Under the pieces are notes generated by a model. It was not told the origin of the DNA. It did not search any database and saw nothing but the letters and a program-made list of their open reading frames with translations. 64,000 nt of DNA, from positions 31,236,553-31,300,552 of the forward strand of contig CM039129.1 in the NCBI GenBank assembly GCA_022036555.1, read 5' to 3'. Positions 22,882 to 32,467 of the stretch are shown here, one piece after another (the first letter of the stretch is position 1; each line of letters starts with the position of its first letter). The position numbers and the translations under genes were made by a program. The stretch is from Microstegium vimineum. Lineage: Eukaryota; Streptophyta; Magnoliopsida; Poales; Poaceae.

Positions 22882-23790
22882 CAGCTCATAGAAGCCCTCG
22901 TCCGGCTTCATGGGGACCTTCGCGATATCCTTGGGGGCGAACCCCCCCGCGAAAAAGCGGCGGACGCGGCTGACCATACGGTCTGGGGTCAACTCCTCCT
23001 CGACGAGGCGGCATCCCGATAGATCAACACCCGGACCCATCTCGTCGAGGCAGAGGGGTCGAGCCATCAGCGGCAGAACCCCCTGTCGGTGGAACGCTGA
23101 CGCAGCAATCTCCGCGGTAAGGCCCCTCTCCTTCAGACGCCTGAGCGCGTCCAGCAAGCCCTTGAGGTGTTTTTGCTTGTCCATCGGGACGCCGTACCTC
23201 CAGCGCTCGGGCTCGGCGTTGAGTGTCCTCCCGGTGTACGCCGGGAGCAGACCGTCGTCGTTCCTCAGGTAGAACCACCCTGAATGCCACTCGGAGTGGC
23301 TCGAGGATGGGTTCGCAGGAAGCCAAAGCTCAGGCCGCCTGGCGTAGATGCTGCAGCCTCCGGCCCTGACCTTCCGACGGATTCCCTTGCTAACCGAGGT
23401 GGTGAAGATGTTGGCCTTGAAGATGTGGATCCACAGATCCCAATGGGGCTCGATCCCCAGGTAGCCCTCGCACACCGCGGCGAAGACCGCCGCCTGGCTG
23501 ACGCCGTTGGGAGTGAGGTGCTGGAGCTCCACTTCATAGTGGTAGAGGAGTGCGCGCAGGAAGCGGCTGGGTGGGACCCCCAGTCCCGCCCGGTGGAAGG
23601 CCACGAGCGACACCACGTACCCCTCCGGCGGGTTGGGCTCGGCGTGGTCCGGCGGCGGAGCTATCCACTCCGGCCTCTCCGTCGAGGTAACGGGCCGGAG
23701 AAGCCCGCTCTCCACCAACCCCTCCAGATATGACTGACGGACCGAGGAAGCAGGCCAGGCATCGGCGCCGAAGAGTTGGAAAGTGGCCAT
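22882..23790 (-). CDS. T2 antisense gene exon 1 (Transposase_28-like domain)
   Basis: ATG at 23790 opens MATFQLFGADAWPASSV. The 303 codons before the splice donor include PPEGYVVSLVAFHRAGLGVP, LTPNGVSQAAVFA, CEGYLGIEPHWDLW, WHSGWFYLRND and MVSRVRRFFAGGF, ending DEGFYEL at the donor. This is the protein family found again and again in grass genomes as 'putative gypsy type transposon', which is in fact this antisense gene. The exon is free of stops. Without splicing the frame would stop 21 bases into the intron. Confidence 0.8.
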
Positions 23791-24129
23791 GGGAACGGTG
23801 GTTTGCTCGGGCTTGGAGGCGGAGGGTACATTCCCTATCTTTCTCTTTCTCTCTCACTTGCGCAGATTTCCTGCTCGCGGGACGCCTAAGGCAGAGGCAG
23901 AGAAAGGAAGGCGAGGAAGACGAAGGCAAGGAGGCGGGGAAGGCAAGTGCGCGTAAAGGCAAGAGAATCTCCGCATTTAATTCGCCTGTACTTCCTTCTT
24001 CGTATTCCCTCCAGGATAAGGTGTAACGTCCCATCATCGGGTTCCGAGCCGCACTCCGCGCTGTAACCGCACTGTTGCGCCGAACGGACACCGCCTAAAA
24101 AGGCGCGCGGCCGGAAACGTCGTCTTCGA

Positions 24130-25275
24130 GGGTAAGGAATCTTGAGGCAGCGAGAGCTAGCCCTCGAAAGAGGGTTCGACAGCTACCCTCGAGTGCCCGA
24201 GGCCAGAAATGACCTCGGGTTAGGACCTCGGTCCACCCCCAAAATCTCGAGGGGACAAAGGCCGGCCTACGAACGGGCTCGATAGCCCCCCTCGAGTACT
24301 CGAGGCCTGATAGGGCCTCGGGTCGTCAACTGCAGATCGTACATGGCCCCGAAGGGATAAAGGCTGGCCCGTCCGGGGGTTCGACAGCCTCCCTCGAGGG
24401 CTCCGGCTCAGGTATGTCCCCAAGTTCAATACAACAAACACCTGCTTTTCCCCTCGGCGGTCCACAAGGTCGGACTCCTCCTCCTGAGGATAGCGTCGGA
24501 TGACGAACTATCCGTCAAATCTTGAGGGAGCGAAGGCTGGCCCTTACATAGGGTTCGACAGCCGCCCTCGAGTACCTGAGGTCAGGAAGGACCCATGGTT
24601 ATCGGACTCCGGTCCACCCCCAAATCTTGAGGGAGCGAAGGCTGGCTCCACGAACGGAGTTCGACAGCCGCCCTCGAGTACACGAGTCAGGGATTTCCCC
24701 AGAGCCTCGAGAACGAACTCTCGAAGCTCCCTGGGACATATCCGAGGCATACCTAGGAACACCTAAGGATCCTTACACTAGGAGGCATCGAGCCACCAAC
24801 TCCTATCAAACGGGGTTGGCACCTTGGTGGTCCACATGGTCGTGCTTAGCGAGCCGTACGGCTTACTTAACAATGAGAACGCCTCCGGGCCGCTAGTCGA
24901 TCCCTATCGAACGGGGTCGAGTTCTCACTCGGATTTTTACCCGTACAGGGCACCATTTCTAATGGACTCATGCCCGAGAACAGCTCACCGAGGACTTCGG
25001 GCTCGTCGTCCTAACGAGGATAGCTCGATGCTCTTCACCCCACGATCCGAGCGAAAGGATCCGTGGGAAGGATGCTACGAGGTAGTGAAGGCCTAGCCAT
25101 TCGAGGACTCGAGGGCCCGACTACGCACGGCACCCCTCGACGAAAGAGGGTTGAAAACTCGTAACCTGGCAGACAGAGTCGACCTCTCGGGCGGGGCGCT
25201 CTGACTCCAGTGGTGATCGAGGGAGCGAAGGCTGGCCCTCGGTAGGGTTCGACAGCCGCCCTCGAACACTTCTCT
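24130..25275 (+). repeat. Dispersed motif repeated about six times in T2 3' region
   Basis: A unit of about 55 bases with GGGAGCGAAGGCTGGCCC, a short variable part and GGGTTCGACAGCCGCCCTCG recurs near 24138, 24242, 24350, 24518, 24622 and 25215. The two starting at 24518 and 24622 also share the spacer GGTCCACCCCCAAATCTTGA. Copies are diverged and unevenly spaced. No coding function is apparent. It lies between the antisense gene's 5' end and the 3' LTR, so it could act in cis for either transcript. Confidence 0.7.
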
Positions 25276-25368
25276 TTGCAGGAAAAGGAACGGGATCGAC
25301 CCATCGACAGGGTGCCGCGTCTCTAGGTATCCTTAAAAAACCCCACTACACAGCGTATTTTAGCCCCC

Positions 25369-25411
25369 AGAGGAGTTTTAAATCACTCCTCTGGGGCCTC
25401 GGGGGCTACCC
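25369..25411 (+). repeat. First copy of duplicated hairpin plus G-rich tract
   Basis: CCCCAGAGGAGT, a short TTTAAATC-type loop, and ACTCCTCTGGGG form a near-perfect hairpin, followed by CCTCGGGGGCTAC. The same block sits directly before the 3' LTR at 25530-25570. Another GC hairpin (GGGGTGCGCTCGCGCGCACCCC) follows this copy at 25417-25438. Confidence 0.75.
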
Positions 25412-25529
25412 CCGCGGGGTGCGCTCGCGCGCACCCCACGGAGAATCGGATTTCTCACTAACCCTGCAGGCCGAGGATAAAACCTCCGGGCAATTCTTAC
25501 TCCCTCCGAGAAACGCGTATCATAACCCC

Positions 25530-25570
25530 AGAGGAGTTCTAAATCACTCCTCTGGGGCCTCGGGGGCTAC
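25530..25570 (+). promoter_or_regulatory. T2 hairpin and polypurine tract before 3' LTR
   Basis: Second copy of the block at 25369-25411. The CTGGGGCCTCGGGGGCTAC stretch ends exactly at the LTR start and is the best candidate for the polypurine tract, although two pyrimidine breaks interrupt it. Confidence 0.55.
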
Positions 25571-26847
25571 TGTCGGGTATGAAGGTAAGGGGTACCCTAA
25601 ACCCTTCGTTAAATTAACGCTAGACATAGCGACCATTTTTAAGGCAAGGGTCAGCCCACTATTCGGTGGGACACGGCCCATCAATCGAGGGTCCCATGTA
25701 CACCAACTGCAGCAACAAGTCACAACCCAGACCTCCACCTCGACGACGGACTAGGGGTCGAACGAACGACCCCCCAGCTCCACCTCGACGACGGACGAGG
25801 GGTCGAACGAACGACCCCCCGGCTCCACCTCGATGACGGACGAGGGGTCGAACGAACGACCCCCCGACCTCTACCTCGACTTCGACCTCTCGAACCCCGG
25901 CGACGCCTCGACCTCCCCCTCGACCAAGAGTCAAGCAGAAGACCCTCGGGCAAAGGGCTCGATTAACCCAACTGCTCCAGCATGGGTAAAAGTGAACCCA
26001 CCTAACGACATGGGCGTCCACGTCCGCTGTCAAATCCGCCAACTCCCCGTCTAGTCCCCGATTCCCGTCAACTGTGCCACCACTGCCGCCACTACTCGAG
26101 TACGGACTTCAACAGTACCCCTCGGAAAGTGAACAGTGCAACCCTCGACGACGACTTCGGGAACGCAACGAAGTCACACAAGGCTCGACCCCCTCCCTCG
26201 ACCGGGGGCTCGACCCCCTCCTCTTCAACAACTCCAGTAGGGAAGCCGTCCCATCCGCTCCGTCCCGCTTCGGCCGTGGGACTCGCGCCCGCCTGCGGAC
26301 ACTGCACTGCGACGACTTCTACTGATGCCACGACCGGGGACGCCTGAAGGACGGGAAGACCACGCCGCCACAGCGTTCGATGTCTCTTCGCCAACACTGT
26401 GCCGTGGATGCGCCGCCCATACTCCTACTGTTAGGACCCTGTACCCTCGGGTCTCCCCTTGGTCTAGAAAAGGGGATGCCGAGGTAGAATATGGGACAGA
26501 GAGAGAAAAAAAGGAGGTGGGAGTCTCTCTCAGTCGGCTCCCACTTCATCTAGGACTCTGATCCGACTTTAGTTCTCAGGGACCCTAGACCACGCCTCAC
26601 ACACACACCGCGCCGCTCGATCGACCCCTCGGGTGGCACGATCCGTGTAACACTGCTTGTACCCCCCTGTACGAGCACGCTTTGGGTGCGAGATAATACA
26701 AGACATCCTCCCCCCGCTGGACGTAGGGCCTTCTTGCCCGAACCAGGATAAATCTTGTGTCCGTCTTGCATCACGTCTGAGAGAGGGAGCACGCGATATA
26801 CAAATTTACTCGTTGGTGGTCTTGACCCCCGGGTCATAACACCGACA
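25571..26847 (+). repeat. T2 3' LTR (1277 bp)
   Basis: Same ends and length as the 5' LTR. The TATA box position (26465 on) reads TAGAAAAGG instead of TATAAAAGG, so this copy's core promoter is altered. It is followed directly by the GTATG target duplication and then by S2 integrase-linker sequence. Confidence 0.92.
25733..25867 (+). repeat. 45-bp tandem repeat x3 in T2 3' LTR
   Basis: Same three units as in the 5' LTR, at the same offset. Equal copy number in both LTRs means no unit change since insertion. Confidence 0.85.
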
Positions 26848-27640
26848 GTATGCAATGTTGGGCTTTCTTCCATTCAATAGCTCATATGGAGTCTTCTCCA
26901 TCAATGGATGACAATACAACCGATTGCTAGAGTAGCAAGCGGTGTTGATAGCTTCGGCCTAAAAGGATTGACTCACATTGTACTCACTAAGCATAGATCT
27001 TGCCATATCAATCAATGTTATATTCTTCCTCTCAAAAAGACCATTTGATTGTGGAGTGTACTTGGCGAGAGTTGATGTTTGATTCCAAGCTCATCACATA
27101 GTTCCTCAACTCTTGTATTTTTGAATTCACTTCCATTGTCACTTCTTACTTTCTTGATGGTAGTTTCAAACTCATTGTGACATCTCTTGACAAAAGATTT
27201 GAATGTGGCAAATGTATCACTCTTGTCATTGAGAAAGAATACCCAAGTGTATCTTGTAAGATCATCCACTATCACAAAACCATACTTGTTCCCTCCAATG
27301 CTTGTGTATGTTGTTGGTCCAATAGATCCATGTGCAATAACTCAAATGCTCTACTAGTGCTCATCATGCCCTTCTTTGGATGGGTGTTACCAACTTGTTT
27401 GCTGGCTTGACAAGAGCTACAAAGTTTGTCCTTCTCAAACACAACATCTTTCAAGCCTCTTACTAAGTCATGCTTGTTTAATCTATTCAATTGCTTCATC
27501 CCAACATGACCAAGCCTTCTATGCCATAACTAACCCATACTTGATTTGGTGAGCAAGCAAGTTGACAATTGAGCTTCACTAGCATTAAAATCAACTAGGT
27601 AGAGGTTCTCATATCTAAAGCCTTTAAAGATCAAGTTTGA
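26848..27640 (-). pseudogene. S2 integrase and pre-integrase region, broken
   Basis: The minus strand holds the gag-pre-integrase zinc finger region (LWHRRLGHVGMKQLNRLNKH, CSSCQASKQ) and the copia integrase core: LLHMDLL, VIVDDLTRYTWVFFLNDKSD, VRSDNGSEFKN. Small shifts occur near 27290 and again before the third catalytic residue, where the expected GVVERKN reads MVFLRG out of frame. It ends at the T2 target site with LMEKTPYELLNGRKPNIAY, which joins FRVFGC at 11386 when T2 is removed. Confidence 0.8.
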
Positions 27641-27673
27641 ACCATCTACACTAATGATCTCAACATCATCTAC

Positions 27674-28620
27674 TCAAAATATGCATTTGAATCCAAGATC
27701 ACACAATTGAGCTACCGATAGCAAATTGAAGTTCAAGCTCTCAACTAGCAAGAAATTTGATATGCTCAAGTCATTGGATATTGCAATCTTACCAAGACCC
27801 TTGACCTTGCCCTTGCCATTATCACCAAATGTAATACTATCAATGCCATCATTGGTGTTGGAGTTGATTGATTTGAACATTCTAGAATCCCAGGTCATGT
27901 GTTGAGTGCACCCACTATCAAGCACCCAATGCCTTCCTCCGGCTTTGTAATTAACCTACAAATCAAATTAGTTCTTCTTAGGTACCCATACTTGTTTGGG
28001 TCCTCCAAAGTTAGTGACCAAGGATTTTGGCACCCAAATAGCCTTCTTCTTTGGGCCAACAATGGATGTGCCATCATACTTAGTCATGATACCTTTAGCA
28101 CTTTTGGTAAGCATATAACATGAATCAAAGTGCATAGAGGTAGCTTTAGCAAACTTGGTTTGGCTCATGTTAAGTTTGCAATATTGGTCAACATGCCCCA
28201 CTTGCTTGGATTTGGTGCAAAACCGGCCATTGATCCTCACAAAGCTAGGCTTAGGAGTTACAAAGGCCGACTTGCCCTTCTTGGGGGTATAGCCCAAACC
28301 CTCTTTGCAAAGGGAGAATGTTTGGCTTCCCAAGCACTTTAGCAAGCGGGCATCTCCACCATATGCCTTACCCAAAGCATGAGTGAGTTCATTAACATCA
28401 TTTTTCAATTTTTCATTTTCAATCACTAGTGTAGCATCATCCTTTGAGATATAACTAGTAGATGTGCAAGTGGAGGTGCTACATTGTGTTTCGGTTGGGG
28501 CAACAATGATAGGAGTGAAAAATGATTCATCTAGAATATCACAAGTTACTCCAACATTGCATGATGCAACAACCTTATCCTTGCTTTGATAAAGGACAGA
28601 GGAGTGAGTCTTTTCAAGCT
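27674..28620 (-). pseudogene. S2 gag tail and aspartic protease, broken
   Basis: The region after the gag stop reads on in pieces: LGKAYGGDARLLKCLGSQTF, RFCTKSKQVGHVDQYC, IWVPKSLVTN and VWVPKKN, motifs I know from grass Sirevirus-like polyproteins. The protease follows: WVLDSGCTQHMT with the DSG active site, then SITFGDNGKGKVKGLGK and NLLSVAQLCDLGF. Stops at 28652-28654, just after VPKKN near 27968, and at 27674 break the frame. Confidence 0.75.
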
Positions 28621-28651
28621 TGTAGTGAGTCCTCTCAAGCTTCTCATGGGC

Positions 28652-30007
28652 TTACATTAGCCTCTCATGAGAGCCATTGAGCTCATCAAAGGATTGTTCA
28701 AGAGCATTAAGCTTCTTGTTCAATTCTTTGCACTCCTTTCTCTTCTTCTCAAAGCACTCATAAGTTTGCTTCATCATATCAACTAGTTCCTCCTTGGAGT
28801 ACTCCTCCTCATCATCACTACTATCATCATCACTATCACTATCATCATGAGATTGTACCTTAGTTGGATTAGCCATGAAGCATGATGGAGTGTCGAAGAT
28901 GGATGGCTTGTTGTTGATAACAATGCTTACCATAACCTTCTTCTTGGACTTCTTCCTCTCATCATCACTAGAGTCATCATCGGAAGAGTCACTATCATCC
29001 CAAGTCACCACATAGGATTCACCCTTCTTCTTCTTGGTGAAGGATAGCTTCTTCTCCTTCTTGTCATGCTTGCTCTTCTTCTCATCATCATCACTATGAT
29101 TGGGACAATCCGCAATCATGTGACCGGTGCTCTTGCACTTGTAACATCTCTTCTCATATTCTTTGCCCTTGAAGTTATCTCTTCTCTTTCTAGCACCATA
29201 TCCCTTATTCTTCATGAACTTGCCAAACTTGCGCACAAAGAGGGCCATCATCTCATCATCATCATCATCACTAGCTTCTTCATCATCACTTGACTCTTGC
29301 TTCTTTGCTTTGCCATTGCTCTTGGATGAAGAAGCCTTGAATGCTAAGCTCTTCTTTTGTTTCTTTTCTTCCTTGACATCTTCTTCTTCACTTTCTTCAT
29401 TGTATTGCTCTTCGGTCATGATCTCACCAAGTACTTTATTGGGAATGATCTTGTCCAAACCATCTCTCCTAATTATTTGCCTCAAAGTTTTGTATTTCTT
29501 GGGCAAACAACCAAGAAAGCGGTTTGAGAAGTCTTCATCTTTGACCTTCTCACCCAAGCTCTTGAGATCATTGATAATCACTTGGAGCCTATGGAACATC
29601 TCCAGGATGGACTCATCATCCTTCATCTTGAAGTGAGATAGCTTGTCCTTGAGCATGTATAGCTTGGCATTCTTTACCGTTGAAGTGCCTTCATAAGTAT
29701 CTTCTAATGTCTTCCACACTTTACTTGCTTTCTCTAGATCTTTGATTTGTTCAAACACCTTGGAATCAATGGCTTTGTAGATAACATTGAGTGCCATGGT
29801 GTTGCATTGCCGGTTCTCTTGCTCTCTAGGTGTGGGAGTGACTTCATCAAGAATGACAAAGTCATGTTCGGTCACACTCCACACCTTCTCATGTATTGAG
29901 CCTAGATGCATCTTCATCTTTCTCTTCCAATAATCAAATGAGGTGCCCTCAAACATTGGTGGTTTGCTCCCCACATGGTTGAATGATATTTGAGCCATCA
30001 CTAACAC
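28652..30007 (-). CDS. S2 gag
   Basis: An open frame of 451 codons. The natural start is probably the ATG at 29998 (MAQISFNHVGSKPPMFEG). The copia gag domain covers FDYWKRKMKMHL, VWKTLEDTYEGTSTVKNAKL, ESILEMFHRLQVIINDLKSL and FLGCLPKKYKTL. A CCHC zinc knuckle, CYKCKSTGHMIADC, follows, then acidic Asp/Ser-rich and Lys-rich tracts and a C-terminal coiled coil. It ends at TAA (28652-28654), after which the polyprotein seems to continue, so the stop is likely a mutation. Gag forms the particle and packages RNA. Confidence 0.85.
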   Translation of the reverse strand: MLVMAQISFNHVGSKPPMFEGTSFDYWKRKMKMHLGSIHEKVWSVTEHDFVILDEVTPTPREQENRQCNTMALNVIYKAIDSKVFEQIKDLEKASKVWKTLEDTYEGTSTVKNAKLYMLKDKLSHFKMKDDESILEMFHRLQVIINDLKSLGEKVKDEDFSNRFLGCLPKKYKTLRQIIRRDGLDKIIPNKVLGEIMTEEQYNEESEEEDVKEEKKQKKSLAFKASSSKSNGKAKKQESSDDEEASDDDDDEMMALFVRKFGKFMKNKGYGARKRRDNFKGKEYEKRCYKCKSTGHMIADCPNHSDDDEKKSKHDKKEKKLSFTKKKKGESYVVTWDDSDSSDDDSSDDERKKSKKKVMVSIVINNKPSIFDTPSCFMANPTKVQSHDDSDSDDDSSDDEEEYSKEELVDMMKQTYECFEKKRKECKELNKKLNALEQSFDELNGSHERLM

Positions 30008-30043
30008 CGAAGGCTGTTAAGCCTTGATAATAGCGGTGACCAC

Positions 30044-30056
30044 GGCTCTGATACCA
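30044..30056 (-). promoter_or_regulatory. S2 primer binding site, initiator tRNA-Met type
   Basis: Minus strand TGGTATCAGAGCC, two bases inside the 5' LTR. It is the classic complement of plant initiator tRNA-Met used by copia elements and fixes the S2 orientation. Confidence 0.9.
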
Positions 30057-30058
30057 CT

Positions 30059-31874
30059 TTAAAGGTCCTAGATGGCTATAGGGGGGTGAATAGCCTATTA
30101 AAAATTCTACAAACCACTAGAGCAAATGGTTAGATAACACTAAAGCGAAGCTTTTTGCTCTAGCTCTACTTGGGGTGCAAAGCCACCTATACAATGCAAT
30201 TCTAGTTAGCTAAGTGCCTAACAATCAATAGCAAGAACCTAAGGCACTTAACTTGAGCTAGCAAGAACAACTAACAAGCTAACTAGAGAGCTAACTAAGC
30301 AAGATATGAACAAGGTAAATACAAGAGAGGAGGTGATTGTTGTACCGATGCCTTGTGATGTATGGATGTCAATGTAGAGAACCAATCACAAAGAATACCA
30401 ATGAATAGCCGGGAGACAAGATGACAAACGATTTTTCTCCCGAGGTTCACTTGGTTGCCACCAAGCTAGTCCCCGTTGTGTCGACTACTCAAATGGTGTT
30501 TCGGTGGCTAATTGGAAATTCACAAGCCAAGCCCACTACCCGGGTGCCACAAGAAACCACACAAATGAGAGTAACTCAAAGACACGAGCAATCCACTAGA
30601 GTTACCCTTTGGCTCTCCACCGAGGTGGGTACAAGCCCTCTCACAATCACCGAAGTCGGCCGCAAAAAATCACCAATTGCGCCGAAGATTCTCCACAATC
30701 GCCAAGCCATCTAGGTGTTGGCAAACACCAAGAATAACAAGAAACCACGCGGCGATGACGATGACCAAGTGCCACTAAGATGCAATGCAATGATCAAAGC
30801 ACCTGGATCACTCAAGCTCTCACAAGTATGCAACAAGAGTGAAGAGAGTGAGTTGGGGGCTGTCTCAAGCAAGCACAAGTATGTCAAATGAATGGGAGGT
30901 GCAAGAGTGTGCTCCTTGAGCCGGCCAAATCATATTTATAGCCTTCCACAAAAGACTAGCCATTTTCCCCTTCTTCCTGGCTTTCCTGCGTGCAACCGGA
31001 CACAAGTTGTATGGGGGTTCGGACCCTCCTCCAGTTTGAATCCAACTATTGGCGCCCTTCCTGGCGCTGACGTGCCACCTTTGGACCCTGTGAATAGTGG
31101 CGTCCAGTGCCTCTGTTTTCTACGTCCGGACTCGGTACAGAGAGGGTCCGAGAGCTCCTCAGCTCCGGACGCGCGTCCGGTCTCTTGCGTCCGGACACAC
31201 TTCAACATCCGGATAATTACATCCAGAGGAGTCTAAAGGGATCCGAGCTCTGGACCCGTGACCGGAATCAGAGTCCGGACTCCAAACAACGTCCGACTAC
31301 TCTGCCCAGATTCAGCCGAGGCTAGGCTATGCTACCGGACGCATGTCCATTGGTCCAGTCGACCTCTTGCCTACGTCCGGAACCTGCATCCGGAGCATGT
31401 CTGAGTTCCAAACCGAGCCTCTGCTTCTTCTCCATGCTTCCACGTGCTAACACCTTGTGATTCATACCTTTGTCCACCTGTGTCAGCCTTTTACATTATA
31501 TTTCTTGGATTTAGTTTTGTTCATGTCACTTAGGTTCATTTTATGTGAATGCAATGCAAACCTAGTGGCACATGATAACCGCAATCGAAACGAGTTTTCC
31601 CTTCTTAATAGTAAGACTATCTATCCTAAAGGTGATCACACTATCTATAGTGTCTTGATCACTAAACCAAAATGGCCCTATGATATACCTTTGCCTTGAG
31701 CCCATTTTTGTTTTTCTCTTTCTTCTTTTCCTTAGTCCATGGAGCACTTGATTCATCATGATCATCCATCTAGCTCCATTTACCAAGGTGAACCACCCTA
31801 TCTTGATCACACACTAAGTACAAGGGTTAGTCCATAGGTTTCATCAATTACTCAAAACCAAACAACGTCTTTCA
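30059..31874 (-). repeat. S2 5' LTR (1816 bp)
   Basis: Partner of 6519-8354. Its inner end reads TTAAAGG instead of TGAAAGG, a mutation of the terminal dinucleotide. The TATA-like box is at 30933-30940 on the minus strand. Several indels distinguish the two LTRs, so S2 is clearly older than T2. Confidence 0.9.
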
Positions 31875-32467
31875 GCCGCCGAGGTTCTGCCGTGGCTGTC
31901 TGCCCTGTGGGCTCCTCCTCCTCCTTGGAAGGAGCCTCTCCTCTGGTGTAGATCTGCTATTCACCCTCAACTTTAGGAGAGGTGATCCTCTTCCCTCCTC
32001 TGTTGTTCATTGATCCTAATTGCCTTAGGGTTTGTGCCAAGTCCAGCAAAGTTATGCTCATAGTCCTTTCACCTCCTTTGTTTAGGTTGCGGATTGTGAT
32101 TGATTGACCGAGAACTCTTACCTTCTCTCTAGTTTTGCCCTTGGTCAGAGGTATGAATTGACAGATTCATTCTTTTTCTCATCTACTTCATGCTGTCCAT
32201 AGAATCCACTCACCCCTAGTTATATGCTTAATGTTATATATCCTTTCTATATCTATCGTGCAGTGGATCAGAGGCAGTGACAGTGTCAGTGAACTCGGGG
32301 CAATGCCTGCGAGTATAGAACGAGGCAAAGCCTCGAGAGTGACAGTTCAGGGCTTTCAGAGCCACTCTTGGTAGAGCCAGTGGATTGGTCAGCTATCAGA
32401 GGTACTTGAGTTTCTTTTCAGTGATAGTTAATTCTTTTAGTGCCAGTTGTTCTCCTCGTGGCCGACA
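31875..32467 (+). other. S1 leader of env-like frame, right part
   Basis: Continuation of 6360-6518 after the GCCGC duplication. It is non-coding by eye, with several pyrimidine-rich AG sites such as TTCTTTTAG ending at 32440. In Sirevirus-type elements an env-like frame downstream of pol would need its own or a spliced transcript. Whether a splice acceptor is used here is unknown. Confidence 0.4.

Larger units (their letters stand above)
19755..23790 (-). pseudogene. T2 antisense gene with five introns
   Basis: Six exons on the strand opposite to T2: 23790-22882, 22796-22078, 21989-21361, 21279-20918, 20836-20283 and 20194-19755. Five introns of 81-88 bases have GT..AG borders; donors are GTAAGATC, GTAAGTCG, GTAAGTCG, GTAGGTTC and GTGAGTGT, and acceptors are CCGCAG, TTTCAG, GCGCAG, TTGTCAG and CGGCAG. 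Phases 0, 2, 1 and 0 fit exactly over the first four junctions. Exon 1 (about 300 residues) matches what I know as the putative gypsy-type transposon domain (Pfam Transposase_28). Exons 2-3 are basic and Pro/Ala-rich, exons 4-5 form long coiled coils, and exon 6 is a compact C-terminal domain. Damage: one small indel near 20795 and TAG at 20145-20147 for an expected Gln. Function unknown. Confidence 0.8.
11392..26847 (+). mobile_element. T2: complete Tat/RIRE2-like gypsy element
   Basis: Target duplication GTATG (11387-11391 and 26848-26852) flanks two LTRs of identical length (11392-12668 and 25571-26847). The primer site is at 12671-12688. Plus-strand order is gag (12726 to about 15310), protease, RT, RNase H and integrase (to 19175): gypsy order. 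A long 3' region follows with an antisense gene (23790-19755). A 3' extra region with an antisense frame, and the RIRE2-type primer site, point to the Tat lineage. My hand comparison of the LTRs counted about 22 substitutions in 1277 bases (1.7 percent) and no indel, so it is the youngest element in the nest. Gag and pol carry frameshifts and stops. Confidence 0.9.
6519..31874 (-). mobile_element. S2: complete Sirevirus-like copia element, split by T2
   Basis: Direct 5-bp target duplication GCCGC at 6514-6518 and 31875-31879. LTRs are 6519-8354 (3') and 30059-31874 (5'). The primer site lies at 30044-30056 and the polypurine tract at 8355-8370, both on the minus strand. Gene order on the minus strand is gag (29998-28652), gag tail and protease (about 28620-27674), integrase (about 27640-26853), then reverse transcriptase-RNase H (11386-9314). 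T2 (11392-26847) interrupts the integrase/RT linker. Copia order (integrase before RT) is clear. The Sirevirus lineage is inferred from the long gag tail (VWVPKS, VWVPKKN motifs), the tRNA-Met site and the G-rich tract. Confidence 0.85.

Noticed and set aside
29066..29636. Plus-strand Ser/Leu-rich frames opposite S2 gag
   Set aside because: Complement of Asp/Glu/Lys-rich gag codons (GAT/GAA giving ATC/TTC), a typical shadow.
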